Source: Magnetococcales bacterium WMHbin3 (GTDB lineage: Bacteria > Pseudomonadota > Magnetococcia > Magnetococcales > Magnetaquicoccaceae). Taken from it: a stretch of DNA of 34,751 nucleotides. This document shows positions 1 through 9,562 of this stretch, piece after piece. The number at the start of each line of letters is the position of its first letter. The first letter of the stretch is position 1. The stretch is from positions 1 through 34,751 of the forward strand of contig PDZX01000045.1 in assembly GCA_002753185.1 (NCBI GenBank), read 5' to 3'. Position numbers and translations under genes: made by a program. The notes under the pieces were generated by a model. The model did not search any database. It was not told the origin of the DNA and saw only the letters and a list, made by a program, of their open reading frames with translations.

Positions 1-2
1 TC

Positions 3-3000
3 GTCGCGGGCCAGCTCGGCGACGTGAAGGCCCACGACGGGGTCACCATCACCCGCGCCGGAGGATCCAAGAAGTTCGTTGGCAGCCTGGTTTCCGACGG
101 GGACCTGACCCTCGATTTCGGCGCCGAGGGGATCGACATGGATGCCTCCGCCTCGCTGGTGGCGGCCAACAACCTCACCGTCACCGCCACGGGCAATCTG
201 GCCCTCGCCCGTCTTTCCGCCGGCAACATCGCCACCATCTCCGGCGCGGTCATCACCTCGGCGGATGGATATACGAACGGGGCCAACATTCAGGCCGAGA
301 CGATCAACCTGACCGCCACCACCATCGATGCCCTGCGTCTGGATGCGACCACCATCGACACCCTGCAGGCCGGCAATGCCTCCCTGACACTCCTCTCCAC
401 GCAGGACGTGACCCTTGGCGCGAACAGCAACTGGACCATCGGCGGCAATCTCACGCTTGCCGCCGCTACCGCCAATCTCACCCTGGCCAAAAATATTACG
501 GCTTCCACCCTGGATCTGGATGCACAAGCCGGTCGTTTCGACATGGGGACGGGCACGATCGTGAATGCCACCGGAACGCTCAGGCTGGCCGGACAGGCCG
601 GGCTGGGGGTGACCAACATCGTTGGCGCGACGGGCACCATCACCCTGGCAAGCGCGATGGGCAACATCAGCGACCTGACGAGCGACGAACTGGCCAATAT
701 CACCTCGCAGGGCAATCTGGTGCTTGCTGCCCGCTCCATCGGTGCGGGCGGGGTGGCGGACATCGATGTGGACGTGGCCCGGATCCACTCGGTGACCACC
801 ACCGGCGGCGGGGCCTGGCTGGAGTCCCTCAAGGCCACGGGCGTCGTATTGGGGAACGCATCGGTCTCCAACGCCCTCAATCTGGTGACGGGCCAGGGCA
901 ATCTGCTCCTCGATGGCAACCAGCAGGCCGGATTGCTGGTATTGGATGCGCAGGCCGGCAACCTGGTGCAAAACGACGGCTTCGTACTGGGCATCCAGGG
1001 CGCTGCCACCCTGAACGCGGGCGGGGATATCCGCCTGGCGCGGCTGGAGGGGGGCAGCGGCGCGGTTGCGTTGACCGCTGGTGGCGACCTGATCGACAAC
1101 TCCCTGGCCGAAACCGCCAACCTCACCCTGGCCACCGGTGCGTTGACCATCGAGGCGAGTCATGTGGGTTCCGTGAGTGAGGATTTCGACCTGGCCGTGG
1201 CCAGCATCGCATCGTTTTCGGCCCAGGATGCCCATATCGAATCGCAACGTTCCGTCCGGGTCGAGACGTGGGATACCGCAAGCGGCACCACCTTCCGGCA
1301 AACCACCGGGGATTTGAATCTTGCCGGGCCGGTTCGGGTGAATACCTTGACGATGAACGTGACCGCCGGTTCCCTGCTGCAAGCCGACGGCGCCACCCTC
1401 ACCGTCACCGGCGATCTGGGATTGCAGGCCTCCGGAGACATCGCGCTCTCCTCCATGACCTCGCTTGCCGGTTCGGTCACCCTGACCGCCGGAGGGACGC
1501 TGCTGGATGCCACGGAGACGGAACGCGCCCTGATCACCACCGGTGCCGCGCATACCGTGACCCTGACGGCGGCCTCCATCGGCGCGGACGGCGACAACAA
1601 GGATATCGAGATCGATACCGGCAGGCTGGCTGCGGCCACGGCTGCGAGCGGCGGGGCCTGGCTGAGCTTCGCCAAGGGGGTCGAGGTTGGCAATCTTGCC
1701 ACCGTCAGCGTGGCCTCCCTGGGGGTGGATGCGGGGAATCTGCTCCTGTCTGGGTCGGTCCAGGGCGCGCGGGTCGAGGTCGATGTGGCCAACGGCTCAC
1801 TGACGATGGGCAACGCCGCCACGATCACCGCCACGAACCGGGCGGAACTGACCACCTCCGGGGATATGACGCTCCGTTCGCTGATCACCACCGACGCGCA
1901 ACTCACGGCAGGCGGCGTCTTGCTGGACAACGGGACAGGCGTTACGGCCACCGGTCAGGTCGAAATCCGGGCCGGCTCCATCGGCGCAAGCGTCAATGCC
2001 TTCGATCTTTACGCCGCCAACCTGAACAGGCTGACCGTCGGCGGCGATGCCTATCTGGTTGTCGATTCGGCCTCCGGTCTGACCCTTGGGGTCCTGGACG
2101 CGGGGACCCATGCCCTGGATCTGACCTTGCAGCGTGGGGATCTGACCCTCGAGGAGTCGCTCAAGGCCGGATCCGCCGCCTTGCATGTGCAGCAGGGCCG
2201 TTTCGTGATGAACGAGAGCACCTTCGTCAAGACCATCGGCGATCTGGAGGTGGAGACCAGCGGCGATGTGCTGCTGGCCCGTCTGACTACCGAAAGCGGG
2301 CTGCTCTCCATCCAGGCGGGCGGGGCGATTCAGGACCATTCCGCTCTGGAAATTCCCAATATCGAGGCCACGGGCACGGGATCGCGCGTTGTCTTGAGCG
2401 GAACCGCGATCGGTACCAGCGCGGTGGACGGGGATATCGATCTCAACGTGGCCAGGATCGATGCCCTCACGGCGACCACCGGCGGGGTGTATCTCCAATC
2501 CACCCGTGATCTGACCCTGGGTCCGGCCTCGATTGCCCAGGATCTGCAACTGGAGGTTTCGGCAGGCTCACTGACCCTCTTCGGCCAGCAGAGCGCCGAT
2601 CACGTCACCATTGCCGTCCCCCTGGGGGCCATCACCATGCAGGATGGCGGGGGGATGACCGGACGGCTGGGGGTGGATCTCCACGCCTCCCGCGACATTT
2701 CCCTCAGCAGTGTCGTGGTGCAAACCGGCAATCTCTCCATGCTTTCCGACCTGGGCGGCCTGATCGACGGCTCCAGCCTGGAGACCCCCAATCTGCGGGT
2801 GGACGCGGGGAGCATCTCTTTGCTGAAAGGGCAGTTCGTCGGCAACCGCTACGATGGCGGCGGCATCGACGTTGCGGCCATGGATTTGCAGCAGGTCAGC
2901 GCGCTTTCCGGCGGGGTTTTCCTCGATCTGGTCGGCACGGCGGGCCAAAGCGTGGCGGTGTGCTCCCTGACGGCCAATGGCGCGGGCGCGGATGTGGCTC

Positions 3001-6000
3001 TGACGACCAAACAGGGCGGCATGGCCATCGACTCCCTGACGGCCACCGCCGACCCGTCGATCCGGGTCGCCCCCTCGCTGCTGCTGGATCAGGTCCAGGC
3101 GGGGGGCAACGTCATCATGAGCGGCTCCGGCATCCTTGATCAGACCACGAGCGGCAGGCTTGCCATCGACGGGATCGGCAAAAGCGCCGTTCTTGCATTT
3201 GGCGGGGCGGTCCTGCTCGACAATGCCCAAAACGATTTCAATCGTCTGAACGTCAACGCCGCCAGCGCATCCCTCGTGGACCAGGACGGTTTGACCCTGT
3301 TCGGCGCTTCCACCCTGACGACCAATCTGGACCTGACGGCCAACGGCGGGGTCACCCTGGAAGACAAGACCCTGGTGAAGGCGACCTCCGGGATGCTGAA
3401 CCTGACCGTCAACGCGGGCGATCTCCTCCTGGCGGGGGAGGGGACCTTGCAGTCCGGAGCGGCCATGGATGTGAGGGTGGGTGGAAGCATGACCAGCGTG
3501 AAGGCCGCCACCATCACGGCGGGTGACAGCCTGACGATCGCCACCGGGGGCGCGATGCGGTTTGCCGGAAACAGCAGGTTGTCCGCCGCAACCTCGATGA
3601 ACGTGACGGTCGCGGAGGGTGGCTTGACGGCCAGCGGCACTACCGCCATGACCACCCGGACGGGCGCGATCACCCTGAACGTGACCGATGGCGGGGTCGT
3701 GCTGGCCGGAACTTCGACCGTGCAGGCCGGGACCGGTTTGACCATCACCCAGGGCAGCGGTGGGTTCGACGCGCGTGGCAAGACGACCCTCCTGGCCAAG
3801 GCCGGCGACCTCTCGCTGGGGATTGGCGCGGGCACTATCCAACTGCGCGATACCACCGACATGCGGGGCAATCATGTGACCTTGAGCGTGAGCGGGGCAG
3901 GGGATCTGGATGCGCGCGGCTCCACCACCATGATCGCCAGGAGCGGCAATCTGACGGTGAACCTGGGCGACGGCGCGCTGGCCATGCAGGGAACCAACAC
4001 CCTGACAGGGGCGGCGAATCTCTCCGTGGCGACCGGCGGTTCCCAGTCCTACTCCGGCGCATCGACCATGACCGCGAACGCGGGCGCGCTCGATCTGCTT
4101 CTGGGCAATGGCAAGCTCTCTTTTGCCGGGGCATCGACTCTGGCAGCGACCACGGACGTGGGCATGCGCATCACCCGTGGGAATCTGGCCACCAGTGGCG
4201 CCACCACCCTGAATGCGGGCCGCGACGCCATCCTGACCATGGGCCAGGGCAACGCCACCCTGACCAACCGCACCCTGTTCGAAGCGACCCGCGATTTTGT
4301 CATCGCCATCGGCGGCAATCTGGACGCATCCGGCTTGACGACCCTGCAAGCCGGACACGATCTGTCGCTGTCCCTGACCGGTGGCACCGCCACCACCGCC
4401 AACACCACCCTTGTGAAGGCCGCCAATCTGTTGAACCTCTCCTTCGTCAACGGCGGGCTGACCACGCATGACGCCACCACCCTGACGGCAGGGCTGGACC
4501 TTGCCATGGATCTTGTCAACGGCAAGGTCGAACTCAACGACACCACCACCCTGTACGGCGGACGCCATGCGCGATTCCAGATGAACGGCGTCGATTTCGC
4601 GGCGAGCGGCACCACGACCATCACTGCGGCCAGCGGCAATCTGACCATGGGCGTCAACGGCTCTCAATCCTTCGAAGACACTTCCACCCTGACCGCACGC
4701 AACGGTCTGATCGATTGGCGACTGAGCAACGGAACCCTCGATTTTGCCGGGACCTCCACCCTGACGGCGGCCAAGGATATCGGGGTGGCCATCACCAATG
4801 GCGCGCTCGCCACCAGCGGCACGACCAGGGTGACGGCTGGCGGCAATATCACCATGGCCACAAGCGGTGGCTCGCAAACCTTTACCGGCGACTCCAGCCT
4901 GATCACGGACACGGGCCGGATCGATTGGCGCCTGACCAACGCCAACCTGCTGTTCGACGGGGTCTCCACCCTGGCGACCGCCATGGAGATCGGTGTGCGC
5001 GTCGATAGCGGGAACTTCGACTCCAAAGGGAACACCACCCTGCGCGCCACCAGGAATATCGCCGTGACCGGCAGTCAGGGCAACCACTATTACGGCGACA
5101 ACACCACCCTGACCGCACTGACCGGGGGAATCACCATGGATCTGACCGAGATCCAGCTGCGCTTTGCCCAGGCAGCCACCCTGACGGCGGCCAACGATAT
5201 CGGGATTGCCCTCGAACTGGGCAATCTCATGACATCCGGAACCCCCACGCTGAATGCCGGGCGTCATCTCACCCTGCACAGCCGTGGCGCGCAGATTTTT
5301 GGTGGGGTCTCGACCCTGATGGCCGGGCAGAACTTGACCATCGACATCCTCGACAGCAAGCTGATCACCAACGATGCCACTTCGTTCACCGCCGGTCAGG
5401 ACATTCTCGTCTCCCTCGATCCCAGCTTCGCCTCCCTGAACGGACGCACCCGCTTCGATGCCCAGCGCGATCTGGCCATCTCCATCGATGGCAACCTGGA
5501 CACGTCGGGCGCAACGACCCTCCAGGCAGGAAGGGATCTGTCGATCGATCTGTTCCAGGGGAGCGCGGTCCTGACCGGAACAACGCGGGCCATGGCCGGT
5601 GGAGCGCTCACCCTGGATGTGGATACCGGCAACCTGCACACCCTTGACGCCACCACCCTGGCTGCTGGCCAGGATCTGCTGGTCAACGTCAATGCCGGGA
5701 ATCTCCGGCTGGCGGGTACCACCAACCTGAGTGGCGCCTGGAATCAGACGCTGGCCATCACCGGCAAGGGCGATTTTTCCACCAACGGCACCACCACGCT
5801 GACAGCGGGCAGCGGTGATCTGAGCGTGAGCGTGGCGGACGGCGCACTCTCCATGCAAGGCAACAGCACCCTGAGGGCGCCACGCAGTCTGGCGTTGCAG
5901 TCCAGCGGCTCTCAATACCTCGCCGGATCTGGCCTCCTGACCGCCACCGACATCGCCATGCGTGGCAGTCAGGGGATCGAGGTGGATGGCCCCATCGCGA

Positions 6001-7547
6001 TCCTTTCCGGTCTGGATACCCTCCTGACCTTCGTGCAGGGCAATGCCATCCTGAAGGGAGGCAACCTTTTCGACGCGGGGCGCGATTTGAATCTTGTGCT
6101 CGGCCCGGCGCTGGAGGTGTCCGGTTCCTCTGCCTTGCGCGCGGGTCATGACATTTCCGTGAGCAGTGGAAGTGGGGTTTTCTCCAATGGCGCGTTGGCC
6201 AGGGGTGGCAACCGCACCGCCATGACCCTGACCGGGGGCCTCTCCATGCAGGACATCGCCCTGCTGGACGCGGGCGTGGAACTGGCCGTGAATGTGGGCG
6301 CGGGCAACGTTCGTCTGGCGGGGGCCGCCAGGTTCCACTCCGACAGGGACGTGAAACTGAACATCGGCTCCGGTGAGTTGATCCTGAACGCCGATGGGGC
6401 CATGCGCGCCGAAAACGACCTGATCATCGACATCCGCGATCAGGGCGGCCTGACCATGGCCGATGCCAATACCCTGCTGGAGGCCGGCAACCAGGCCCAG
6501 GTGCGCGTGGCCAACGATGCGCTTCTCAAGCTGATTCGCGCGCGGAGTTCCGTGATCCTCACCTCCACCAGGGGCGGCATCTTCGACAATACCGTCAGTG
6601 AGAATGCCCTCATCGTCACCGATACCCTCACCCTGAACGCGGTGCGAGGTGTCGGCACGGTCTGGATCCGGGACATCGATACCGATGTGCGCACCCTGAA
6701 TATCCTCAATACGGCCAGCGGCGGCATCAATCTGTTCAACCAGTCCGCGTTCCGGGTTGGTGAGTACGGGGTTACAAACAGCGGTGCCGCCGACATCGTG
6801 CTCAGAAGCGGCGGGATCATTTCGTATGCCGGTATTCGTTATCAGACAGGCGTCCAGCCCTGGTTCATCAGCAGTTCCGCTGGTCAGAACGTCAGTCTGC
6901 TCAACAACTTCGAAGCGGAATCCGACACCAACATCTGGCGCAATCCCCTGTCCGTTGCGAACATCGTCACCAGCGCCACCACGGCCATCGTGCCCCAGAT
7001 TCAGTTGCAGACCCTCTCCATGTTCGATGCCATGGAGCGCCAACTCAAGGCGGCCCACGAGACGGAACTGGATTACGCCCGAACCCAGCCGATCCGGCCC
7101 GCCCAGATGCTCGGCAATCAACGCATGATCCTTCAGGAGTTGGGTTTGGCTCAAGTCGCGTCGGTGACCAACGAAACTTACGCTCAAAACCTGCTGGAGG
7201 AGATCAAGTCCATGCAGCGCATGCCCGTGACCCGCGAGTCGGGTCTGATGCAAACGCTTGCCTGGAATGTCGCTTCCGCCTCTGGGGAACAGGCCCGTCC
7301 CCAGGGCCTGTTGAACGACATCCTCTCGCTTTCTCATGAGATCGAACATGTCATGGCGGATGGTTACTCTTCGCTGGGTCCCGCCACCATCTCACCCTCC
7401 TATGCCATCGATGGCGGGATGACGCCTGGTGGAGAGGTGCGTTCGTCGTTGCAACGTGTCATGCAGTTGGCGGACGACACCCTGGATGCCCCGATGTTGC
7501 CGCTTCCGCCTCAGACCCCGGAGCCGCCAGCGGCCGCAGTGGAATGA
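3..7547 (+). CDS. Giant repetitive adhesin-like / filamentous-haemagglutinin-like surface protein, 5'-truncated by window edge
   Basis: The reading frame is open to the window edge, so the N-terminus (signal or secretion domain) is not visible; at least 2514 residues remain. The protein is low-complexity, rich in Thr, Gly, Ala, Leu, Asp and Asn, with almost no Cys. Its first part has longer units built around phrases such as GDLTL, LTAGG and ASIGA. Its middle is a regular array of about 23-24 residues per unit (TLTAG-x-DL-x-L ... G-x-L-x-x-x-GTT). This pattern fits a right-handed beta-helix, as in filamentous haemagglutinin-like exoproteins. The last 200 or so residues are not repetitive, look alpha-helical, and end in a Pro-rich tail. 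No RTX nonapeptides, LPXTG motif or autotransporter barrel is seen. Five export-type genes follow on the same strand, so I infer this is their cargo. The adhesin role is inferred from composition and context; the true length and N-terminal class are unknown. Confidence 0.75.
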   Translation, partial: VAGQLGDVKAHDGVTITRAGGSKKFVGSLVSDGDLTLDFGAEGIDMDASASLVAANNLTVTATGNLALARLSAGNIATISGAVITSADGYTNGANIQAETINLTATTIDALRLDATTIDTLQAGNASLTLLSTQDVTLGANSNWTIGGNLTLAAATANLTLAKNITASTLDLDAQAGRFDMGTGTIVNATGTLRLAGQAGLGVTNIVGATGTITLASAMGNISDLTSDELANITSQGNLVLAARSIGAGGVADIDVDVARIHSVTTTGGGAWLESLKATGVVLGNASVSNALNLVTGQGNLLLDGNQQAGLLVLDAQAGNLVQNDGFVLGIQGAATLNAGGDIRLARLEGGSGAVALTAGGDLIDNSLAETANLTLATGALTIEASHVGSVSEDFDLAVASIASFSAQDAHIESQRSVRVETWDTASGTTFRQTTGDLNLAGPVRVNTLTMNVTAGSLLQADGATLTVTGDLGLQASGDIALSSMTSLAGSVTLTAGGTLLDATETERALITTGAAHTVTLTAASIGADGDNKDIEIDTGRLAAATAASGGAWLSFAKGVEVGNLATVSVASLGVDAGNLLLSGSVQGARVEVDVANGSLTMGNAATITATNRAELTTSGDMTLRSLITTDAQLTAGGVLLDNGTGVTATGQVEIRAGSIGASVNAFDLYAANLNRLTVGGDAYLVVDSASGLTLGVLDAGTHALDLTLQRGDLTLEESLKAGSAALHVQQGRFVMNESTFVKTIGDLEVETSGDVLLARLTTESGLLSIQAGGAIQDHSALEIPNIEATGTGSRVVLSGTAIGTSAVDGDIDLNVARIDALTATTGGVYLQSTRDLTLGPASIAQDLQLEVSAGSLTLFGQQSADHVTIAVPLGAITMQDGGGMTGRLGVDLHASRDISLSSVVVQTGNLSMLSDLGGLIDGSSLETPNLRVDAGSISLLKGQFVGNRYDGGGIDVAAMDLQQVSALSGGVFLDLVGTAGQSVAVCSLTANGAGADVALTTKQGGMAIDSLTATADPSIRVAPSLLLDQVQAGGNVIMSGSGILDQTTSGRLAIDGIGKSAVLAFGGAVLLDNAQNDFNRLNVNAASASLVDQDGLTLFGASTLTTNLDLTANGGVTLEDKTLVKATSGMLNLTVNAGDLLLAGEGTLQSGAAMDVRVGGSMTSVKAATITAGDSLTIATGGAMRFAGNSRLSAATSMNVTVAEGGLTASGTTAMTTRTGAITLNVTDGGVVLAGTSTVQAGTGLTITQGSGGFDARGKTTLLAKAGDLSLGIGAGTIQLRDTTDMRGNHVTLSVSGAGDLDARGSTTMIARSGNLTVNLGDGALAMQGTNTLTGAANLSVATGGSQSYSGASTMTANAGALDLLLGNGKLSFAGASTLAATTDVGMRITRGNLATSGATTLNAGRDAILTMGQGNATLTNRTLFEATRDFVIAIGGNLDASGLTTLQAGHDLSLSLTGGTATTANTTLVKAANLLNLSFVNGGLTTHDATTLTAGLDLAMDLVNGKVELNDTTTLYGGRHARFQMNGVDFAASGTTTITAASGNLTMGVNGSQSFEDTSTLTARNGLIDWRLSNGTLDFAGTSTLTAAKDIGVAITNGALATSGTTRVTAGGNITMATSGGSQTFTGDSSLITDTGRIDWRLTNANLLFDGVSTLATAMEIGVRVDSGNFDSKGNTTLRATRNIAVTGSQGNHYYGDNTTLTALTGGITMDLTEIQLRFAQAATLTAANDIGIALELGNLMTSGTPTLNAGRHLTLHSRGAQIFGGVSTLMAGQNLTIDILDSKLITNDATSFTAGQDILVSLDPSFASLNGRTRFDAQRDLAISIDGNLDTSGATTLQAGRDLSIDLFQGSAVLTGTTRAMAGGALTLDVDTGNLHTLDATTLAAGQDLLVNVNAGNLRLAGTTNLSGAWNQTLAITGKGDFSTNGTTTLTAGSGDLSVSVADGALSMQGNSTLRAPRSLALQSSGSQYLAGSGLLTATDIAMRGSQGIEVDGPIAILSGLDTLLTFVQGNAILKGGNLFDAGRDLNLVLGPALEVSGSSALRAGHDISVSSGSGVFSNGALARGGNRTAMTLTGGLSMQDIALLDAGVELAVNVGAGNVRLAGAARFHSDRDVKLNIGSGELILNADGAMRAENDLIIDIRDQGGLTMADANTLLEAGNQAQVRVANDALLKLIRARSSVILTSTRGGIFDNTVSENALIVTDTLTLNAVRGVGTVWIRDIDTDVRTLNILNTASGGINLFNQSAFRVGEYGVTNSGAADIVLRSGGIISYAGIRYQTGVQPWFISSSAGQNVSLLNNFEAESDTNIWRNPLSVANIVTSATTAIVPQIQLQTLSMFDAMERQLKAAHETELDYARTQPIRPAQMLGNQRMILQELGLAQVASVTNETYAQNLLEEIKSMQRMPVTRESGLMQTLAWNVASASGEQARPQGLLNDILSLSHEIEHVMADGYSSLGPATISPSYAIDGGMTPGGEVRSSLQRVMQLADDTLDAPMLPLPPQTPEPPAAAVE
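3300..6130 (+). repeat. Tandem 23-24-residue coding repeats in the adhesin
   Basis: More than thirty consecutive degenerate units encode a strand-turn-strand pattern in which TTLTA or STLTA recurs every 23-24 codons, followed by DL or NL, alternating hydrophobics, a Gly, and GTT, GTS or DTT. Units differ at the nucleotide level, so this is an old amplified array and not a recent tandem duplication. The regular spacing fits one beta-helix coil per unit. Confidence 0.7.
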
Positions 7548-7661
7548 ATGATTGGGAAAATGTGAATTATCGATGACGTGGCATCGTGTGTATTGGTGTG
7601 GTACGATTCATTCGGTGATGGAGAAGCAGTATTAACGAAAATTAGAATGGCGAGGTGTCTC

Positions 7662-7991
7662 ATGGTGAGGGAAAAAGATGTGTCGGCTGCAACCACGGTT
7701 GGAAATGAAGTCGCCCCCCAGGCGCAGCCCGGGGCCGAGGATCGGGTCAGAGTCCGCTTCGATGACCGCCAGATGGCCACTCACTATGCCAACGTGGCCA
7801 ATGTCGGCATGAGCCGGGATGAAGTGACCCTCCTGTTCGGTACCAATCAGACCTGGGGAGGTATTGGCGAGGAGGTGGTCATCCAACTCTCCAACCGCAT
7901 CATCATGACCCCGTCGGTTGCCATGAACCTGATGAACACGCTGCAAAGGGTATTGCAGGAGTATGAGGAAAAGGTCAGAAAAATTGTTTGA
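7662..7991 (+). CDS. DUF3467-like small protein
   Basis: The product is 109 residues. I chose ATG 7662 because a GAGG Shine-Dalgarno lies 6 nt upstream; the longer GTG start at 7578 adds a poorly supported leader. After a flexible Ala/Glu/Gln-rich stretch, the core carries VRVRFDD, YANVANVGMSRDEVTLLFG and a C-terminal SNRIIMTPSVAMNLMNTLQRVLQEYEEKV. This resembles the DUF3467 pattern of a YANVV strand, a F/L-x-F strand, an R-I-hydrophobic-x-P segment and a closing helix. There is no signal peptide, so it is probably cytoplasmic. It lies between the giant protein and the export genes, and its end overlaps the TolC-like gene by 29 nt if that gene starts at 7963. A chaperone or adaptor role for the cargo is only an inference. 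Confidence 0.65.
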   Translation: MVREKDVSAATTVGNEVAPQAQPGAEDRVRVRFDDRQMATHYANVANVGMSRDEVTLLFGTNQTWGGIGEEVVIQLSNRIIMTPSVAMNLMNTLQRVLQEYEEKVRKIV

Positions 7992-9558
7992 TGCCGTGCC
8001 TCGCCTTCTCCTGATCGCCGGCCTGTTTCTGGTCGGCGCCTCTTTCGCCCAGGCCGAGGAGGTGGTGAACCTCCCCATGCGGCAAGTCGCGGGCGATGAG
8101 GATGCCTACGCGATTTCGCTCAAGGAGTTCGTCGATATGGTCGCCAACTCCGACGAACTGATTCGCGCCCAGGGCCTGGAGGAACGCATCGCCAAACAGG
8201 GGGTGCGCGGGGCGGAGGCGGTTTACGAACCCTTCCTCAACGTCACCATCGAACGGGAAGGATCTCATGTGCTCAATTCCGCATCGGAGGCGGTGCAGCG
8301 CGGTGTGCGCCCGAACGACCTCTACGACTCCCTGGAGAGCCGCGGCAAGGTGGTCCTGGCGCTCAAGGCCCCGACCGGGGCCAGCGCCGAACTCAACTAC
8401 AACCTGACCCAGACGGTCAACTCCACCCAGACCCTGGCCAATACCGCATCACCGGAGTTCAAGGGGTACTTCGGGTTCAACATCTCTCAGCCCCTGCTGC
8501 GCGGCGCGGGCGTGCGCGCCACCCATTCCGGCATCACCATCGCCAAGATCGAACTCGACGTCGCCAGGCAGACGATCCGTCAGGTGATGGCCCAGCGGGT
8601 GATGGAGGGCCTCAACAGCTACATCGCCGTGCAGCGCGCCATGGAACGGGTGCGTCTGCGTCGCCAGGCGCTGGAGGTGGCGACCCGCATCGATGCCGAG
8701 GTGACCATGCTCTTCTCCGAGGGGCTGCAACCGGAAAGCGAGGTGACCAAGGCACGTTCCTCGCTGGCACTGCGGCGCGCGCAGCTCTCCGAGGCACAGG
8801 AGGACCTGGAGGAACAGCTCAAATCCCTGCAAGCCTTCGTTGCCGTCCAGGAGCGCATCACGGACCTCCCCTTGACCGCCAGCCGCCTGATACCGGCAAC
8901 CAGGCTGGCCACGCCCGACGACACCAAAAGCAAGGATGTCATGGGTCGGCATGACCCAATTCTCGATGATATCCTCGATCGGCGTCCCGAGGCCAAGGTG
9001 AATGCCCTGCGCATCGATCTGGAGGACCATAAAGCCTGGACGGCGCGGGATCAGACCTTGCCGGAACTGGCGTTGACGGTGCGCGCTGGCCGGGACAATC
9101 TCACCTCTCAAAACAAGCCTTTCCAATACCTGGAATACGATCCGACCTATCATAGCTGGATGTTCGGGGCGGTCTTCAAGATGGGGATCTTCGGGGACGA
9201 AAAGAAGAAAGGGGAATTCGAAGCGGCCAAACTGCGCGGGGAGCAGGCCAGATTGACCCTGGAAGCCCTGCGGCAGCGGATCGCCAACGAGGTCAATTCG
9301 AGCGGCTTTCTTCTGGATAAAGCCGTGCAACGGCTGGCCCGGCAGAAGGAGATCGTCAAGGCGCAGAAGGACCTGCTCGGTGTGACACGTAAAATGCACG
9401 AGGAAGGGAACAAGTCCGGACTGGACGTGATGAAACAGGAACTGGAGGTGCTGTTGGCCGAGGAGGCGGAATCCGAGTCCCTCGCTCATGCCAATCGCGC
9501 CAGCTATCTCTATTCCCAGGTGGAGGGCACCTTGCTGGAACGCCTGCAATTGGAGTGA
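7963..9558 (+). CDS. TolC-like outer-membrane efflux/secretion channel
   Basis: The product is 531 residues. It has a basic N-terminus, a hydrophobic segment and a likely signal-peptidase site after ASFAQA (about residue 31). The mature part shows the outer-membrane efflux protein (OEP) architecture of two long helical, heptad-rich halves (about 190-300 and 400-525) separated by strand-forming segments such as GYFGFNISQPLLRGAG, the typical TolC-family QPLLRG phrase. It would form the trimeric outer-membrane duct. The start is uncertain: ATG 7963 overlaps the DUF3467-like gene, and TTG 7984 overlaps its stop. It is followed 4 nt later by the HlyD-like gene, consistent with a tripartite exporter operon. 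No ABC ATPase accompanies it; the only ATPase in the locus is the SecA-like protein. Confidence 0.85.
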   Translation: MRKRSEKLFDAVPRLLLIAGLFLVGASFAQAEEVVNLPMRQVAGDEDAYAISLKEFVDMVANSDELIRAQGLEERIAKQGVRGAEAVYEPFLNVTIEREGSHVLNSASEAVQRGVRPNDLYDSLESRGKVVLALKAPTGASAELNYNLTQTVNSTQTLANTASPEFKGYFGFNISQPLLRGAGVRATHSGITIAKIELDVARQTIRQVMAQRVMEGLNSYIAVQRAMERVRLRRQALEVATRIDAEVTMLFSEGLQPESEVTKARSSLALRRAQLSEAQEDLEEQLKSLQAFVAVQERITDLPLTASRLIPATRLATPDDTKSKDVMGRHDPILDDILDRRPEAKVNALRIDLEDHKAWTARDQTLPELALTVRAGRDNLTSQNKPFQYLEYDPTYHSWMFGAVFKMGIFGDEKKKGEFEAAKLRGEQARLTLEALRQRIANEVNSSGFLLDKAVQRLARQKEIVKAQKDLLGVTRKMHEEGNKSGLDVMKQELEVLLAEEAESESLAHANRASYLYSQVEGTLLERLQLE

Positions 9559-9562
9559 TGGC

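Noticed and set aside
2568..7349. A 1593-codon open frame antisense to the adhesin gene
   Set aside because: It mirrors the repeats of the adhesin, is Gly/Gln/His-rich with no domain, and follows from the GC-rich codon pattern. The sense frame is clearly the gene.
3..7547. RTX-type calcium-binding repeats in the giant protein
   Set aside because: No GGxGxDxLx nonapeptides occur; the repeats are Thr/Gly-rich units of 23-24 residues.
7548..7661. A sigma-70 promoter between the adhesin and the DUF3467-like gene
   Set aside because: Several AT-rich hexamers occur, but none has a fair -35/-10 pair at 16-18 bp spacing.
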